Counted from the stretch's first letter, positions 18,251 through 27,436 are shown. The stretch is DNA of 64,000 nucleotides from Rhodoferax sp. (GCF_018780565.1 NZ_JADMJN010000011.1:94003-158002); one strand, 5' to 3'. The notes: generated by a model not told the origin, from the sequence alone. Numbers and translations are program-made.

Positions 18251-18706
18251 ATGAAAACTGCCTTGATTCTGAATGGCCCCAACCTGAACCTGCTGGGAAC
18301 GCGTGAACCGGCGGTGTATGGCGCTCAAACGTTGGCCGATGTGGAAGTTCTTTGCGCGCAGGCTTGCGCCACCCACGGTTTCGCACTGGATTTTCGCCAG
18401 AGCAACCACGAAGGCCAGTTGGTGGACTGGTTGCATGAGGCTGGGCGGCTGCAAACGGCCGGTACCCTGGCGGGTGTTGTCCTGAATGCGGGGGCCTACA
18501 CGCACACCTCGGTGGCGCTGCATGACGCCATCAAAGGCACAGGCATCACCCTGGTTGAGTTGCACATCTCCAACGTGTTTGCCCGTGAGGATTTTCGCCA
18601 TCACTCCTTCATTTCTGCGGCTGCCAGGTCTGTGATGTGCGGATTCGGCGTGGCTGGTTATGCCCTGGCCATCGCCGGTCTGGCGGGCATGCAAACAGGT
18701 TTCTGA
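18251..18706 (+). CDS. aroQ: 3-Dehydroquinate dehydratase, type II
   Basis: Third shikimate-pathway step. 151 residues, the normal dodecameric type II size. Key segments are [17 protein letters not shown] with the catalytic Arg and Tyr, [29 protein letters not shown] with the substrate-binding loop, and [17 protein letters not shown] with the catalytic His. It is one base from trhP downstream, so these are probably co-transcribed. Confidence 0.95.
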   Translation: MKTALILNGPNLNLLGTREPAVYGAQTLADVEVLCAQACATHGFALDFRQSNHEGQLVDWLHEAGRLQTAGTLAGVVLNAGAYTHTSVALHDAIKGTGITLVELHISNVFAREDFRHHSFISAAARSVMCGFGVAGYALAIAGLAGMQTGF

Positions 18707-18707
18707 C

Positions 18708-20051
18708 ATGGCTTTGAGAACTCCAGAACTTTTGGCCCCGGCCGGCTCGCTCACGATGCTGGAAACGGCCATGGCTTTCGGCGCAACTGCGGTGTATGCC
18801 GGTCAACCGCGCTATTCGCTGCGCGTGCGCAACAACGACTTTGGCAATATCGATGTGTTGAAACAGGGCGTGGATCGAGCCCATGCGCTGGGCAACAAGT
18901 TCTATCTGGTGTCCAATATTTTCCCGCATGACAACAAGATCAAGAGCTATGTGCAGAACATGGCGCCTGTCATTGCGCTCAAGCCGGATGCGATGATCAT
19001 GTCCGATCCTGGCCTCATCATGATGGTGCGCGAGACTTGGCCCGAAATGGAAATTCACCTCTCGGTGCAGGCCAATACCGTCAATTCAGCGGCCGTGCGC
19101 TTCTGGAAAAGCGCGGGTGTCAGTCGCGTCATTCTGTCGCGTGAACTTTCGCTGGACCAGGTGGCGCAGATTCGCCAGGAATGCCCGGACACCGAGCTTG
19201 AAGTGTTCGTGCATGGTGCGTTGTGCATTGCCTATTCGGGCCGCTGCCTGCTGTCGGGTTATTTCAATCACCGCGACGCCAACCAGGGCAGTTGTACGAA
19301 CTCGTGCCGCTGGGATTACAAGACCCAAGCTGGTGTGGTCGATGCGTCGGGAGACATTCTGGCGCCCCAGGCGGCGGCGCAGAGGGAGCGCGCCGAGGTC
19401 TATGTGATGGAGGAAAGCCAGCGCCCGGGTAGTTACATGCCGATTGAAGAGGACGAGCACGGCACCTACGTGATGAACTCCAAAGACCTGCGCGCCATCG
19501 AACACGTGAAGCGACTGGTTGAAATTGGCGTCGATTCGCTCAAGATCGAGGGGCGGACCAAGAGCCCCTATTACGTGGCCCGAACTGCGCAAACCTATCG
19601 GCAGGCCATTGATGACGCCGTGGCGGGTCGAGAGTTGGACCCCGCTTTGCTGGGCCAGCTCGAAGGCCTGGCGAACCGGGGCTACACCTCGGGATTTTTT
19701 CAGCGTCACACCCCGGAGTCCACCCAGAATTACCTGCGCGGCTATTCCGAGTCGGGACGCAGCTTGTATGTGGGTGATGTGGTGTCCTTTGACGCAGTGC
19801 GTGGCCTGGCGCAGGTTGCAGTGAAGAATCGCTTTGCTTCGGACGATCTGCTGGAAATCATCCACCCCACTGGAAATCACGATTTTCGGGTGGGGCGCAT
19901 TGAGAACGCGCAAGGCGAGTCTGTGACTGTGGCGCCGGGCAGTGGCCATACGGTCTGGCTGGCGCTACCTGCCCATGCGGTGGGCGCTTTTGTAGCGCGG
20001 TACGTGGCGGAGTCTGAACTGCGCAGCCCAGCCGTTCCTGCCTCGGCCTGA
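18708..20051 (+). CDS. trhP: tRNA U34 hydroxylation protein TrhP (U32 family, YegQ-like)
   Basis: 447-residue U32-family protein. The N-terminus (PELLAPAGSLTMLETAMAFG, AGQPRYSLRVRNNDFGN) and the U32 signature (EVFVHGALCIAYSGRCLLSG) match E. coli YegQ/TrhP, which takes part in prephenate-dependent 5-hydroxyuridine formation at tRNA position 34. Conserved cysteines in the signature and in GSCTNSCRW fit an iron-sulfur site. ATG 18708 follows the aroQ stop by one base. Linkage to shikimate genes is notable because the modification depends on prephenate, a chorismate product. Confidence 0.88.
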   Translation: MALRTPELLAPAGSLTMLETAMAFGATAVYAGQPRYSLRVRNNDFGNIDVLKQGVDRAHALGNKFYLVSNIFPHDNKIKSYVQNMAPVIALKPDAMIMSDPGLIMMVRETWPEMEIHLSVQANTVNSAAVRFWKSAGVSRVILSRELSLDQVAQIRQECPDTELEVFVHGALCIAYSGRCLLSGYFNHRDANQGSCTNSCRWDYKTQAGVVDASGDILAPQAAAQRERAEVYVMEESQRPGSYMPIEEDEHGTYVMNSKDLRAIEHVKRLVEIGVDSLKIEGRTKSPYYVARTAQTYRQAIDDAVAGRELDPALLGQLEGLANRGYTSGFFQRHTPESTQNYLRGYSESGRSLYVGDVVSFDAVRGLAQVAVKNRFASDDLLEIIHPTGNHDFRVGRIENAQGESVTVAPGSGHTVWLALPAHAVGAFVARYVAESELRSPAVPASA

Positions 20052-20074
20052 TCGAACGGCGAAGCGGATTTGTC

Positions 20075-20494
20075 ATGGTCGAATCCGCTTCTTTGCCCTT
20101 GTTGAACATCAGCGAAGCTGAGGTCGAGATCACGGCCATCAGGGCGCAAGGGGCGGGTGGGCAAAATGTCAACAAGGTGTCCAGCGCGATACACCTGCGC
20201 TTTGACATCCCCGCTTCATCCCTGCCCGAGGATGTCAAAGAGCGCCTGCTGGCACTGCATGACAGCCGTATCAGCAAGGCTGGCGTACTGGCTATCAAGG
20301 CGCAACAGCACCGTACGCAGGAGATGAATCGGCTCGATGCTTTTTTGCGATTGCATGAGTTGGTGAACAGCGTTGCCTTGCCACCCAGGATCAGGCGTCC
20401 AACCAAGCCCAGCTATGCTTCAAGGCAAAGACTTCGGACCGCGAAAAGTCAGCGCTCAGAAACCAAAGCCCTGCGGGGGCGGGTCAAGGAATAG
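20075..20494 (+). CDS. arfB: Alternative ribosome-rescue factor ArfB (YaeJ)
   Basis: 139-residue peptidyl-tRNA hydrolase that rescues stalled ribosomes. The catalytic GGQ motif is at residues 28-30 (GAGGQNVNKVSSAIHLRFD). The C-terminal tail is highly basic (RRPTKPSYASRQRLRTAKSQ), as needed to enter the empty mRNA channel. It lacks the codon-recognition domain of true release factors, which separates it from PrfA/PrfB. It follows trhP by 23 bases. Confidence 0.93.
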   Translation: MVESASLPLLNISEAEVEITAIRAQGAGGQNVNKVSSAIHLRFDIPASSLPEDVKERLLALHDSRISKAGVLAIKAQQHRTQEMNRLDAFLRLHELVNSVALPPRIRRPTKPSYASRQRLRTAKSQRSETKALRGRVKE

Positions 20495-20512
20495 TCTTCC
20501 TCCGGTAGACCG

Positions 20513-20791
20513 CTATTTCATTTTGTCCATGCCGGACATGTGCTCTTCCATCAATTTCATGTGTTCTTCCATGAGCTTTTGCCGCTCTGCCGGGTCTTTG
20601 GATTGCTTGATGCGAGCCATCTGATCCTTCATCTTTTGCATGCGCTCGCCCATGGCGTGCATGCCTCCCTTGCTGACAGTGCTTGTTTCCGTACTGGCCC
20701 GATGGGCTGAATGATCGACGGGTGGTATGTTTGCACACCCCCATAACGACAAGACTGTGGCGACAAGCAGTGTGGACAGGCGAATGTTCAT
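20513..20791 (-). CDS. Small Met/His-rich putative lipoprotein
   Basis: 92-residue protein with an N-terminal signal and a lipobox-like LSLWGC with Cys19 (the Trp at -2 is atypical). The mature part has many Met, His and charged residues in a helical arrangement (GMHAMGERMQKMKDQMARIK, then repeated EEHMKLMEEHMSG), which suggests metal, perhaps copper, contact or coiled-coil pairing. No family is recognised. An FNR box (20846-20859) lies about 62 bases upstream of its start, at a spacing suited to activation. It is convergent with arfB. Confidence 0.7.
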   Translation of the reverse strand: MNIRLSTLLVATVLSLWGCANIPPVDHSAHRASTETSTVSKGGMHAMGERMQKMKDQMARIKQSKDPAERQKLMEEHMKLMEEHMSGMDKMK

Positions 20792-20845
20792 AAAAATACC
20801 CTTTCGTTTGCGTAACCCATTGGATACCTGCGGGCGTAATTCAAA

Positions 20846-20859
20846 TTGATCGATATCAA
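20846..20859. promoter_or_regulatory. FNR/ANR-type box
   Basis: TTGATCGATATCAA is a perfect match to the FNR consensus TTGAT-N4-ATCAA. Its centre is about 61 bases from the lipoprotein ATG (minus strand) and about 126 bases from the binding-protein ATG (plus strand). The first distance fits activation at about -41.5 with a short leader; a TATCCA on the minus strand at 20821-20826 could serve as -10. Confidence 0.65.
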
Positions 20860-20862
20860 GAG

Positions 20863-20879
20863 TGTGCATTGAATGCACA
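20863..20879. promoter_or_regulatory. Perfect 17-base palindrome next to the FNR box
   Basis: TGTGCATT, a single G, then AATGCACA. It begins three bases after the FNR box, in the divergent gap between the lipoprotein and the binding-protein gene. It has the size of a dimeric repressor or activator site. The regulator is unknown. Confidence 0.5.
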
Positions 20880-20978
20880 ATACTGGATCTTGTTTGAATC
20901 AATTCCAGTCCATATGACCTGTGCCCTGGCGCCCCAGCTCCTGGAGTGACGAGATCCATCATCCTCGATAAGTGATAA

Positions 20979-22082
20979 ATGACGAAAATTTGGCAAATTG
21001 TTGTTGTTGCGTGGCTGCTCGCATGGGCTGGCCCTGGGTTGACCATGTCGGTGGTTTTCATCAATCCCGGCAAATCGGATGAGGCCTATTGGGTAACCGC
21101 GGCCCGCGCCATGGAGGCCTCGGCGCGCAGTCTTGACATGCAACTGGAAGTCATGTACGCAGAGCGCGATCACCCGCGCCAGGTGGTTTTTGCGCAGCAA
21201 CTGGCGCAACGGCCCAAGGCCCAACGCCCCGACTATGTGATCATGTCCAATGACTACGGGGTTGGCAACGAGCTTGTTCGCATTCTGGATGGTGCAGGTA
21301 TCAAGACTTTTTTTGCGTTCAGTTCCATCGATGATCCCAAAGAGCGTGAGCAGACCGGCGGACCACGCGAGCGCTTCAAAGGCTGGCTGGGGTCGCTTGA
21401 GCCCCGGGCCGAGGAGGCCGGGTATCTGACAGCCCGCGCCTTGATCGAGCGGGGGCGCAAGGATGGGGCACGTTCATCGGATGGCAAGCTGCACCTGATT
21501 GCATTGGCAGGGGATCGTTCAACGCCGTCCTCCATCCTGCGCACCGCCGGAATGCACCGTGCGGTGGCAGAGGTCCCGGACGTGGTCCTTGATCAGGAGG
21601 TGTTTGCCAGCTGGAACCGTGACAAGGCTGCTGAGCAGAGTACTTGGCTATTTGAGCGTTATCCATCGGCACGGCTGGTTTGGGCCGGCAATGACTTGAT
21701 GGCCTTTGGCGCCATGCAAAGCTGGGAAAAACGAGGCGGTAAACCTGGACACGATGCCTGGTTCAGCGGAATCAATACTTCCAGCGAGGCCATGCAAGCG
21801 GTGCAGACGGGACGCCTGGCTGCGTTGGCCGGGGGGCATTTCATTGCAGGTGCCTGGGCACTGGTGCTGTTGTACGACTATCACCATGGCCGGGATTTTT
21901 TGAGCGAGGGCCTGGAAATGAAGCAGTCCATGTTCATGCTGTTTGCACCCCATGAGGCGGCCCGCTTCCAGTCCCGGTTTGGCGATTTGAAGTTTGACCA
22001 GGTGAACTTCCGGCGTTTCAGCAAGGTGCTCAATCCGAATTTGAAACGGTATGACTTCAACTTTCGTCAGTTGATGCGATAG
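20979..22082 (+). CDS. Periplasmic sugar-type substrate-binding protein
   Basis: 367-residue protein with a signal peptide (about residues 1-22) and the fold of type 1 periplasmic binding proteins (LacI/RbsB/LuxP class), beginning SVVFINPGKSDEAYWVTAARAMEASA. No permease or ATPase gene adjoins it. Instead a membrane-bound diguanylate cyclase starts 15 bases downstream. I infer that it is the ligand-sensing half of a two-protein signal system, comparable in layout to LuxP-LuxQ or NspS-MbaA. The ligand cannot be deduced. Confidence 0.82.
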   Translation: MTKIWQIVVVAWLLAWAGPGLTMSVVFINPGKSDEAYWVTAARAMEASARSLDMQLEVMYAERDHPRQVVFAQQLAQRPKAQRPDYVIMSNDYGVGNELVRILDGAGIKTFFAFSSIDDPKEREQTGGPRERFKGWLGSLEPRAEEAGYLTARALIERGRKDGARSSDGKLHLIALAGDRSTPSSILRTAGMHRAVAEVPDVVLDQEVFASWNRDKAAEQSTWLFERYPSARLVWAGNDLMAFGAMQSWEKRGGKPGHDAWFSGINTSSEAMQAVQTGRLAALAGGHFIAGAWALVLLYDYHHGRDFLSEGLEMKQSMFMLFAPHEAARFQSRFGDLKFDQVNFRRFSKVLNPNLKRYDFNFRQLMR

Positions 22083-22097
22083 ATCCAGGATGCCGAG

Positions 22098-23345
22098 ATG
22101 AACATGGAGCCGATTCGGCCGATAACCAGCACATTGATACGACGCACCTTGGGTTGGGCGTTGTTGTGCGCACTTGTCATTGGCAGTTTGCAGGCATGGC
22201 TGACTTACGAAAGTGTCCAAAGCAGTTTCAAGAGGGCTGTGCGCGATGTGGCCGATACACACGTACCGCTGCTGTCGCTTGCAGTGTGGGACATCGAACC
22301 CAGGACCATTCAGCGGCAAATCAACCTGGTGCTGGAGAGTCCGCATATTGGTTATGTCATGCTGAAAGTCAGTACGGGTCAGGTGTTTGAAGGAGCGAAA
22401 TCTGCAGACCGGGCGCGCGCCACGCCGTTCATTTTCAACATTCCACCGCCCAATCGCACAGAAGGCTCGTTGGGAACCCTGGAGTTGGTGGCTGATATGC
22501 AGGCGCTTTATCGCGAAGTCTTGCACAGCGTCGCTCTGGTCCTGCTGCAGTGTCTGGTCCTGACGGCACTTGTGCTGGGCATGGTGGTAACCATCCTGCG
22601 CCGGGATCTGGAGCGGCCGATGCGCAGACTGGCCGACTTTGTGACCAGTTTGAAGGCAGACAACCTGACGGTGCCTTTGAAGCTGGGGCGGGCGCCCGGT
22701 CACGCCTATGATGAAATTGACTTGGTGGTTGATGGATTCAAGACCTTGCAAGCAAGCATTCATCGGCATATTTCGACGCTGGACGCCGAAGTGCTGGAGC
22801 GTACGCGCCAGCTGGAGGCCGCGCTGGCCTCGCTCAAAACCATGTCCGCACTGGATCCTTTGACAGGTTGTTTCAACCGTATGCTGTTCAATGAACGCTT
22901 TCCGGGCGAAATGAACCGCGCGCAGCGTTACGGTCATCCTTTGTCCATCATCTTTTGCGACGCGGACGCCTTCAAGTCCATCAACGATGGGCACGGTCAT
23001 TTGGTGGGGGACCGGGTGCTCTCCATGCTCGGCGCTTGTCTGCAGAAGGAATTGCGCACGGACATCGATTGGGTCGCACGTTTTGGCGGAGAAGAATTTG
23101 TCGTCGTTTTACCTGAAACGCCGCTGCAGGCTGCACTGGACATTGCCGAGCGATTGCGTCGCGACGTGGCGCAGCGGATCCGGCTGACTCTGCACGACGA
23201 CTTCGAACTCAGCGTGACGGCCAGTTTCGGTGTCGCTCAATGGCAATCCGAGGAACCCATGGAATTGCTGCTGCAAAGAGCCGATGAATGGCTTTATGCA
23301 GCGAAAAAGAACGGGAGAAATCAGGTGCAACCGGTTCGCCAGTGA
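22098..23345 (+). CDS. Membrane-bound diguanylate cyclase (GGEEF)
   Basis: 415-residue cyclic-di-GMP synthase. A first membrane helix (about residues 14-35), a periplasmic sensor region of about 95 residues, a second helix (about 135-165), a HAMP-like linker and coiled coil, then a GGDEF domain with active-site RFGGEEF. The domain includes LDPLTGCFNRMLFNE at its start. It is coupled to the upstream binding protein by 15 bases, so the periplasmic part is the likely docking surface. No EAL domain is fused. Confidence 0.9.
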   Translation: MNMEPIRPITSTLIRRTLGWALLCALVIGSLQAWLTYESVQSSFKRAVRDVADTHVPLLSLAVWDIEPRTIQRQINLVLESPHIGYVMLKVSTGQVFEGAKSADRARATPFIFNIPPPNRTEGSLGTLELVADMQALYREVLHSVALVLLQCLVLTALVLGMVVTILRRDLERPMRRLADFVTSLKADNLTVPLKLGRAPGHAYDEIDLVVDGFKTLQASIHRHISTLDAEVLERTRQLEAALASLKTMSALDPLTGCFNRMLFNERFPGEMNRAQRYGHPLSIIFCDADAFKSINDGHGHLVGDRVLSMLGACLQKELRTDIDWVARFGGEEFVVVLPETPLQAALDIAERLRRDVAQRIRLTLHDDFELSVTASFGVAQWQSEEPMELLLQRADEWLYAAKKNGRNQVQPVRQ

Positions 23346-23365
23346 TCATTTGGATGGCTCCGGTC

Positions 23366-23794
23366 TCAGCTATGGTTCGGTGTGTGACGGGTCAGGTACA
23401 CCGACGAAGTGGCGGTGGCGGTCAGGTCTCCGTTGTCATTGAACAGTTCAGCCCGCAGATAGCCGACCGTTTTTCCAAGCTTCACGATGGAGCCTACTGC
23501 TGTGTGCTTGCCGGCGCGGCTGGGCCTTAAAAAGCTGACATTGATGTCGATGGAAGACGGGTTGGTGCGAAATTTTTCGGCTGCGATGGTCACATGGGCC
23601 ATGGCCGCGTCGAGCATCGCGGTCACATAGCCCCCTTGCACGATATTGACGGAGTGACAGCAGTTCAGTCCGGGTTCAAATTGCATGGAGAGCTGGTTTT
23701 TTTCCGGAAGATACTCCACAACCTTGCCATTGAGTGTCTCCACGCACGCAGGTCTTTGCTGGTTGAGCAATGCAATGATTTCGTCAATGGTCAT
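23366..23794 (-). CDS. PaaI-type hot-dog thioesterase
   Basis: 142-residue single hot-dog domain. The segment NCCHSVNIVQGGYVTAMLDAAMAH carries the family motif (V-G/Q-GG-x-x-x-x-x-x-D), followed by SIDINVSFLRPSRAGKHTAVG. Such proteins hydrolyse acyl- or aryl-CoA thioesters. The substrate is unknown. It converges with the cyclase gene and stands alone. Confidence 0.87.
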   Translation of the reverse strand: MTIDEIIALLNQQRPACVETLNGKVVEYLPEKNQLSMQFEPGLNCCHSVNIVQGGYVTAMLDAAMAHVTIAAEKFRTNPSSIDINVSFLRPSRAGKHTAVGSIVKLGKTVGYLRAELFNDNGDLTATATSSVYLTRHTPNHS

Positions 23795-23950
23795 GGGTAT
23801 CCTGTCAGGGTTGATCGGTTGTCGGACAGTTTATCTGGATAAGCTCATCCTCGCGCCTTAGGGGATGGGTTCTTGATAGCGATGACTCATAATGGCTCAA
23901 GCTGTCCGGTGGTCCAGTCGCCATGTGGGGCTTTCCACGGAGTGTCCTCC

Positions 23951-25882
23951 ATGAAATTGTTGTCACAAGTTTTCGTCATTGCCCGGATCGAGGCCCGGTT
24001 CTATGCGCATTACCCGAAGCTGTTTCTTGCCACGGCGGCCGTGGCCTTGATACCCGCCCTCTACGTCGTCATCTATCTTTCCAGTATGTGGGATCCTGCG
24101 GCCCATACGGGCGCTTTGCCGGTGGGCGTGGTGAATTTGGACCGGGACGTTGAGTATCGGGAGCACACATTCAACGTGGGCAGGGAAATTGCATCCCGCC
24201 TGAAAGCCAGAAAAGCGTTTGGTTACCGTGACTATACCGACGAGCAGGCTGCGCGTGAACTGGTTCGGCAAGGCCGGCTTGCCTTTGTCTTGGTTATTCC
24301 CCACGACTTCAGCTCCAATGCGCTTCCGGGTGTGGAGGCTGGTGGCGGGCGTTTGGTGGTTTACACCTCGGAAGGCAATAGTTACCAGAGCGCAGGTCTG
24401 GCCCGAAGATTTGCGGAAGACCTTGGGCATGAAGTGAACAAGAGCCTGAATGAGCGGCGATGGGCTTTGGTGCTCTCCAGTGCGTTGGGGTCTGAGCGCA
24501 ATATTGACCGCTTGCGCGATGGCGTGGATCAATTGCGCACAGGTGCCAAGGCGTTGGCAGTGGGTGCAAACAAAACTGCCGCAGGCGCTGATTCCCTGAG
24601 TCATGGAATGGGCAGGCTCGATGAAGGGGTGCAGGAGTTGACTTCCGGGGTCAAGGAGCTGGGTGCCGGACTTCGAACCATGGATGCGCGTCGACCCTCC
24701 AACGCTGAAGTGAATCAGGTCAAGCAAGGGGCCGACGCGCTGGGGTCTGGACAGCTTGAACTGGGCCGTGGCCTGGCAGAACTCCAGACCGGTGTCTACC
24801 GCCTTCGGGATGGTGTAACGTCCTTTCGCACCGAGGCCGCGAGCAGCGTGCTGGTTGCTGCGCGAATCACCGAGGGTCTGGATCAATTCGCAGACGGTGT
24901 CTCTCAGCTGGACTCGGGTTTGCAGGCTGCAACGGGCGCCCAGCGGAAATTAACGGAAGGTGCCGATCGATTAAGTGCCGGCGTTGGTGTGCTGACTGCT
25001 GGTGTGAATGGGCTGGGCGCGGGCATCCATACGGCGGTGACAAAATTGCCCGCTGACAGTCAGCTCGATGAGTTGAGCACAGGGGCACAAAGCCTGGCGG
25101 GCGGATCGAAATCGCTGTCTGAGGGGGTCAGGGAAGTGAAGGCAGGCGCACAACACCTGGCCTCTGGCATTGATCTTCTTGTGGGGTCGCTGCCGGTGAC
25201 GATGCAGAAAATGGATGGCAGTGCGGAGGGGTTGGCGAATTCTGTGCTGCCAACAGTTGAGGTGACGGCAGCTGTTCAGAACAATGGCAGTGGCTTTGCG
25301 CCCAACATTATTCCGGGCGCGCTGTGGCTGGGTGCCGGCATTGCGGCATTCTTGATTCATGTGCGGGTGCTGCCCCGACAGGCGATGTATTTCTCGCGTC
25401 CGGCGCAGATGCTGGGCAAGATACTCATTCCGTCGGCAGTCGTTCTTGTTCAATCTTTGCTGGTGATGGTCTCGGTCTTGCTGATATTGAAAATTCCTGT
25501 GACCAGTCCACTGGCTCTGGCAATGACGCTGGGCGTTGCATCGGTAACTTTCCTGGTGATCGTCTTTGCGCTGACTCGGGCCTTTGGCGATGCGGGCAAA
25601 GGACTCGCCATGATGTTCCTGGCGGTCCAACTGTCCTCCTCAGGGGGGATACTGCCGGTTGAACTCAGCGGTGGCGTCTTTATGGACATCAGCCCGTGGT
25701 TGCCATTGACTTGGGTGGTGCGGGGCATCAAGGCCAGTATGTTTGGCGCCTATGACGGTGCGTGGCAATACCCACTGTTGCTTGTCGGTTTGGCTGGCAT
25801 GGCTGCGGCCACCATGGCCTGCACCGTCGGGTATTGGCGCTTCGTCAAACAGGCAGCCATTCGCCCTGCAGTGGACTTTTAG
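23951..25882 (+). CDS. YhgE/Pip-family membrane protein
   Basis: 643-residue envelope protein. One N-terminal membrane helix (about residues 22-45, FLATAAVALIPALYVVIYLS) precedes an external region of about 400 residues and a C-terminal ABC-2-type membrane domain of five or six helices. The middle (about residues 180-430) contains many copies of a short Leu/Gly repeat (patterns such as LSxGxxxLxxGxxxL), typical of YhgE/Pip proteins and presumably a long helical rod. Family members include phage-infection proteins and type VII-associated proteins. ATG 23951 is preferred because upstream starts only add a non-hydrophobic stretch. Confidence 0.85.
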   Translation: MKLLSQVFVIARIEARFYAHYPKLFLATAAVALIPALYVVIYLSSMWDPAAHTGALPVGVVNLDRDVEYREHTFNVGREIASRLKARKAFGYRDYTDEQAARELVRQGRLAFVLVIPHDFSSNALPGVEAGGGRLVVYTSEGNSYQSAGLARRFAEDLGHEVNKSLNERRWALVLSSALGSERNIDRLRDGVDQLRTGAKALAVGANKTAAGADSLSHGMGRLDEGVQELTSGVKELGAGLRTMDARRPSNAEVNQVKQGADALGSGQLELGRGLAELQTGVYRLRDGVTSFRTEAASSVLVAARITEGLDQFADGVSQLDSGLQAATGAQRKLTEGADRLSAGVGVLTAGVNGLGAGIHTAVTKLPADSQLDELSTGAQSLAGGSKSLSEGVREVKAGAQHLASGIDLLVGSLPVTMQKMDGSAEGLANSVLPTVEVTAAVQNNGSGFAPNIIPGALWLGAGIAAFLIHVRVLPRQAMYFSRPAQMLGKILIPSAVVLVQSLLVMVSVLLILKIPVTSPLALAMTLGVASVTFLVIVFALTRAFGDAGKGLAMMFLAVQLSSSGGILPVELSGGVFMDISPWLPLTWVVRGIKASMFGAYDGAWQYPLLLVGLAGMAAATMACTVGYWRFVKQAAIRPAVDF

Positions 25883-25998
25883 GGTGCTGTCCGGGGGCTG
25901 CATTAGGTAAGACCCTGATGGCGTGCGGGACAGAAGGTTTCATAATGTTTTCACACCGGGCCTTGTGGTGTCAGTGATCAAAACCAATGGAGACCCGA

Positions 25999-27324
25999 AT
26001 GACTCATTCTTGCTTTTCCCGCATGACGCGTTTCGCCGGATTGACGGTATTGGCTGCGGCCGTCCAGACAGTCTCCGCCCAGGCGCCAGCGAAGGTTCTG
26101 GACGCGCAGGCCAGCGATCCTGTTACCCTGGGCTGGATGATGGGCTCGCCGCCGCCACCCGACAAGCTGGTTCAGTTCGCCAACGGCAGCTTCTACTCAT
26201 TTCCGCGGTTCCGCTGGACATTTTCAAACAGCCGTCAGTTTGGTCCGACAACGAGCGTTTCACGGGGTACGACACCGATGAGTGTGTTGCCCCGAGCCGA
26301 GCGTACTGACATTGATGGCCTTTCGTTTCAGGTGATGGGCAGCAGCAATACCATGACCTGGGCGCAGTCATTGGGGGCCAATTACACCGACGGTATCGTG
26401 GTGCTGCACAAAGGGCGCATTGTTTACGAACGCTACTTTGGCGTGCTGAAGCCGGAAGGGCAGCATATTGCGCAATCCGTGACCAAATCTTTCTTTGGCA
26501 CGATTGGGGCCATGCTGATCGCGGAAGGCACACTGGACGAAAATGCACCTGTTTCCCGGTATGTCGCGGAACTCAAAGACACCGGCTTTGGCAACGCCAC
26601 CGTGCGGCAGGTACTGGACATGACCACGGGCATCAAATATTCGGAGAACTATGCCGATCCCAAAGCGGAAGTCTGGGACCACGTGCGAGCTGGCGGCGTT
26701 CTCCCTCGTCCTCCTGGTTATGCCGGACCAAAGACTTTCTATGAATTCCTGCAAACAGTTCAGGCCGAAGGTGAGCATGGCCAGGCATTTGCTTACAAAA
26801 CGGTCAATTCCGACGCTCTGGGGTGGATCATTCGCCGCGTAACCGGCAAGTCCATCGGTGAGAATTTGCAGGAGCGTATCTGGGGTAAGTTGGGCGCCGA
26901 GCAGGATGCCTATTTCTCGGTTGACTCCGTTGGAAATGAGTTTGCAGGCGGAGGCATGAATGCCGGCTTGCGTGACATGGCCCGCTTTGGGGAAATGATG
27001 CGGCTTGAAGGCCGCTACAACGGACAGCAAATTGTCCCCAAGAGCGTCATCATGGACATCACCAAAGGGGGCAACAGGGCGAACTTCGCCAAGGCTGGCT
27101 ACAAGACCATTCCTGACTGGAGCTATCGCAATATGTGGTGGGTATCACACAATGAGCATGGCGCTTACGCCGCGCGTGGCATCCATGGACAGACCATTTA
27201 CGTGGACCCCAAGGCGGAAATGGTGATTGCGCGGTATGCCTCGCACCCGATGGCTGCCAATGCGTACATGGACCCGACGTCATTGCCAGCGTACCATGCG
27301 TTGGCGAAGCATTTGATGAATTAG
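25999..27324 (+). CDS. Exported serine hydrolase, beta-lactamase/NylB family (S12)
   Basis: 441-residue secreted hydrolase. The signal peptide (residues 1-24, ending VSAQA) precedes an S12 domain with catalytic SVTK (SxxK) and the Tyr in FAYKTVNSDALGW, plus a C-terminal GIHGQTIYVDP in place of KTG. This pattern is closest to 6-aminohexanoate-dimer hydrolase-type or esterase members rather than true beta-lactamases. ATG 25999 is chosen because GGAG stands six bases upstream; ATG 25987 is in frame. Confidence 0.86.
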   Translation: MTHSCFSRMTRFAGLTVLAAAVQTVSAQAPAKVLDAQASDPVTLGWMMGSPPPPDKLVQFANGSFYSFPRFRWTFSNSRQFGPTTSVSRGTTPMSVLPRAERTDIDGLSFQVMGSSNTMTWAQSLGANYTDGIVVLHKGRIVYERYFGVLKPEGQHIAQSVTKSFFGTIGAMLIAEGTLDENAPVSRYVAELKDTGFGNATVRQVLDMTTGIKYSENYADPKAEVWDHVRAGGVLPRPPGYAGPKTFYEFLQTVQAEGEHGQAFAYKTVNSDALGWIIRRVTGKSIGENLQERIWGKLGAEQDAYFSVDSVGNEFAGGGMNAGLRDMARFGEMMRLEGRYNGQQIVPKSVIMDITKGGNRANFAKAGYKTIPDWSYRNMWWVSHNEHGAYAARGIHGQTIYVDPKAEMVIARYASHPMAANAYMDPTSLPAYHALAKHLMN

Positions 27325-27436
27325 GTCGGTGCGGACGAGCGAGCAAGTGCTTGATGAGGATGCAGAGGTTTTGAGATATTGCAAGCGGGCACAGCATGAG
27401 GTCTTGTGAAGGCCAGTTTTTTTGGCTTAGACAGCT

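Noticed and set aside
20979..22082. Binding protein as part of an ABC sugar importer
   Set aside because: No permease or ATPase gene is in the neighbourhood; a diguanylate cyclase follows instead.
25999..27324. S12 hydrolase as a class C beta-lactamase resistance gene
   Set aside because: The Tyr and C-terminal motifs differ from class C enzymes and resemble NylB/esterase members.
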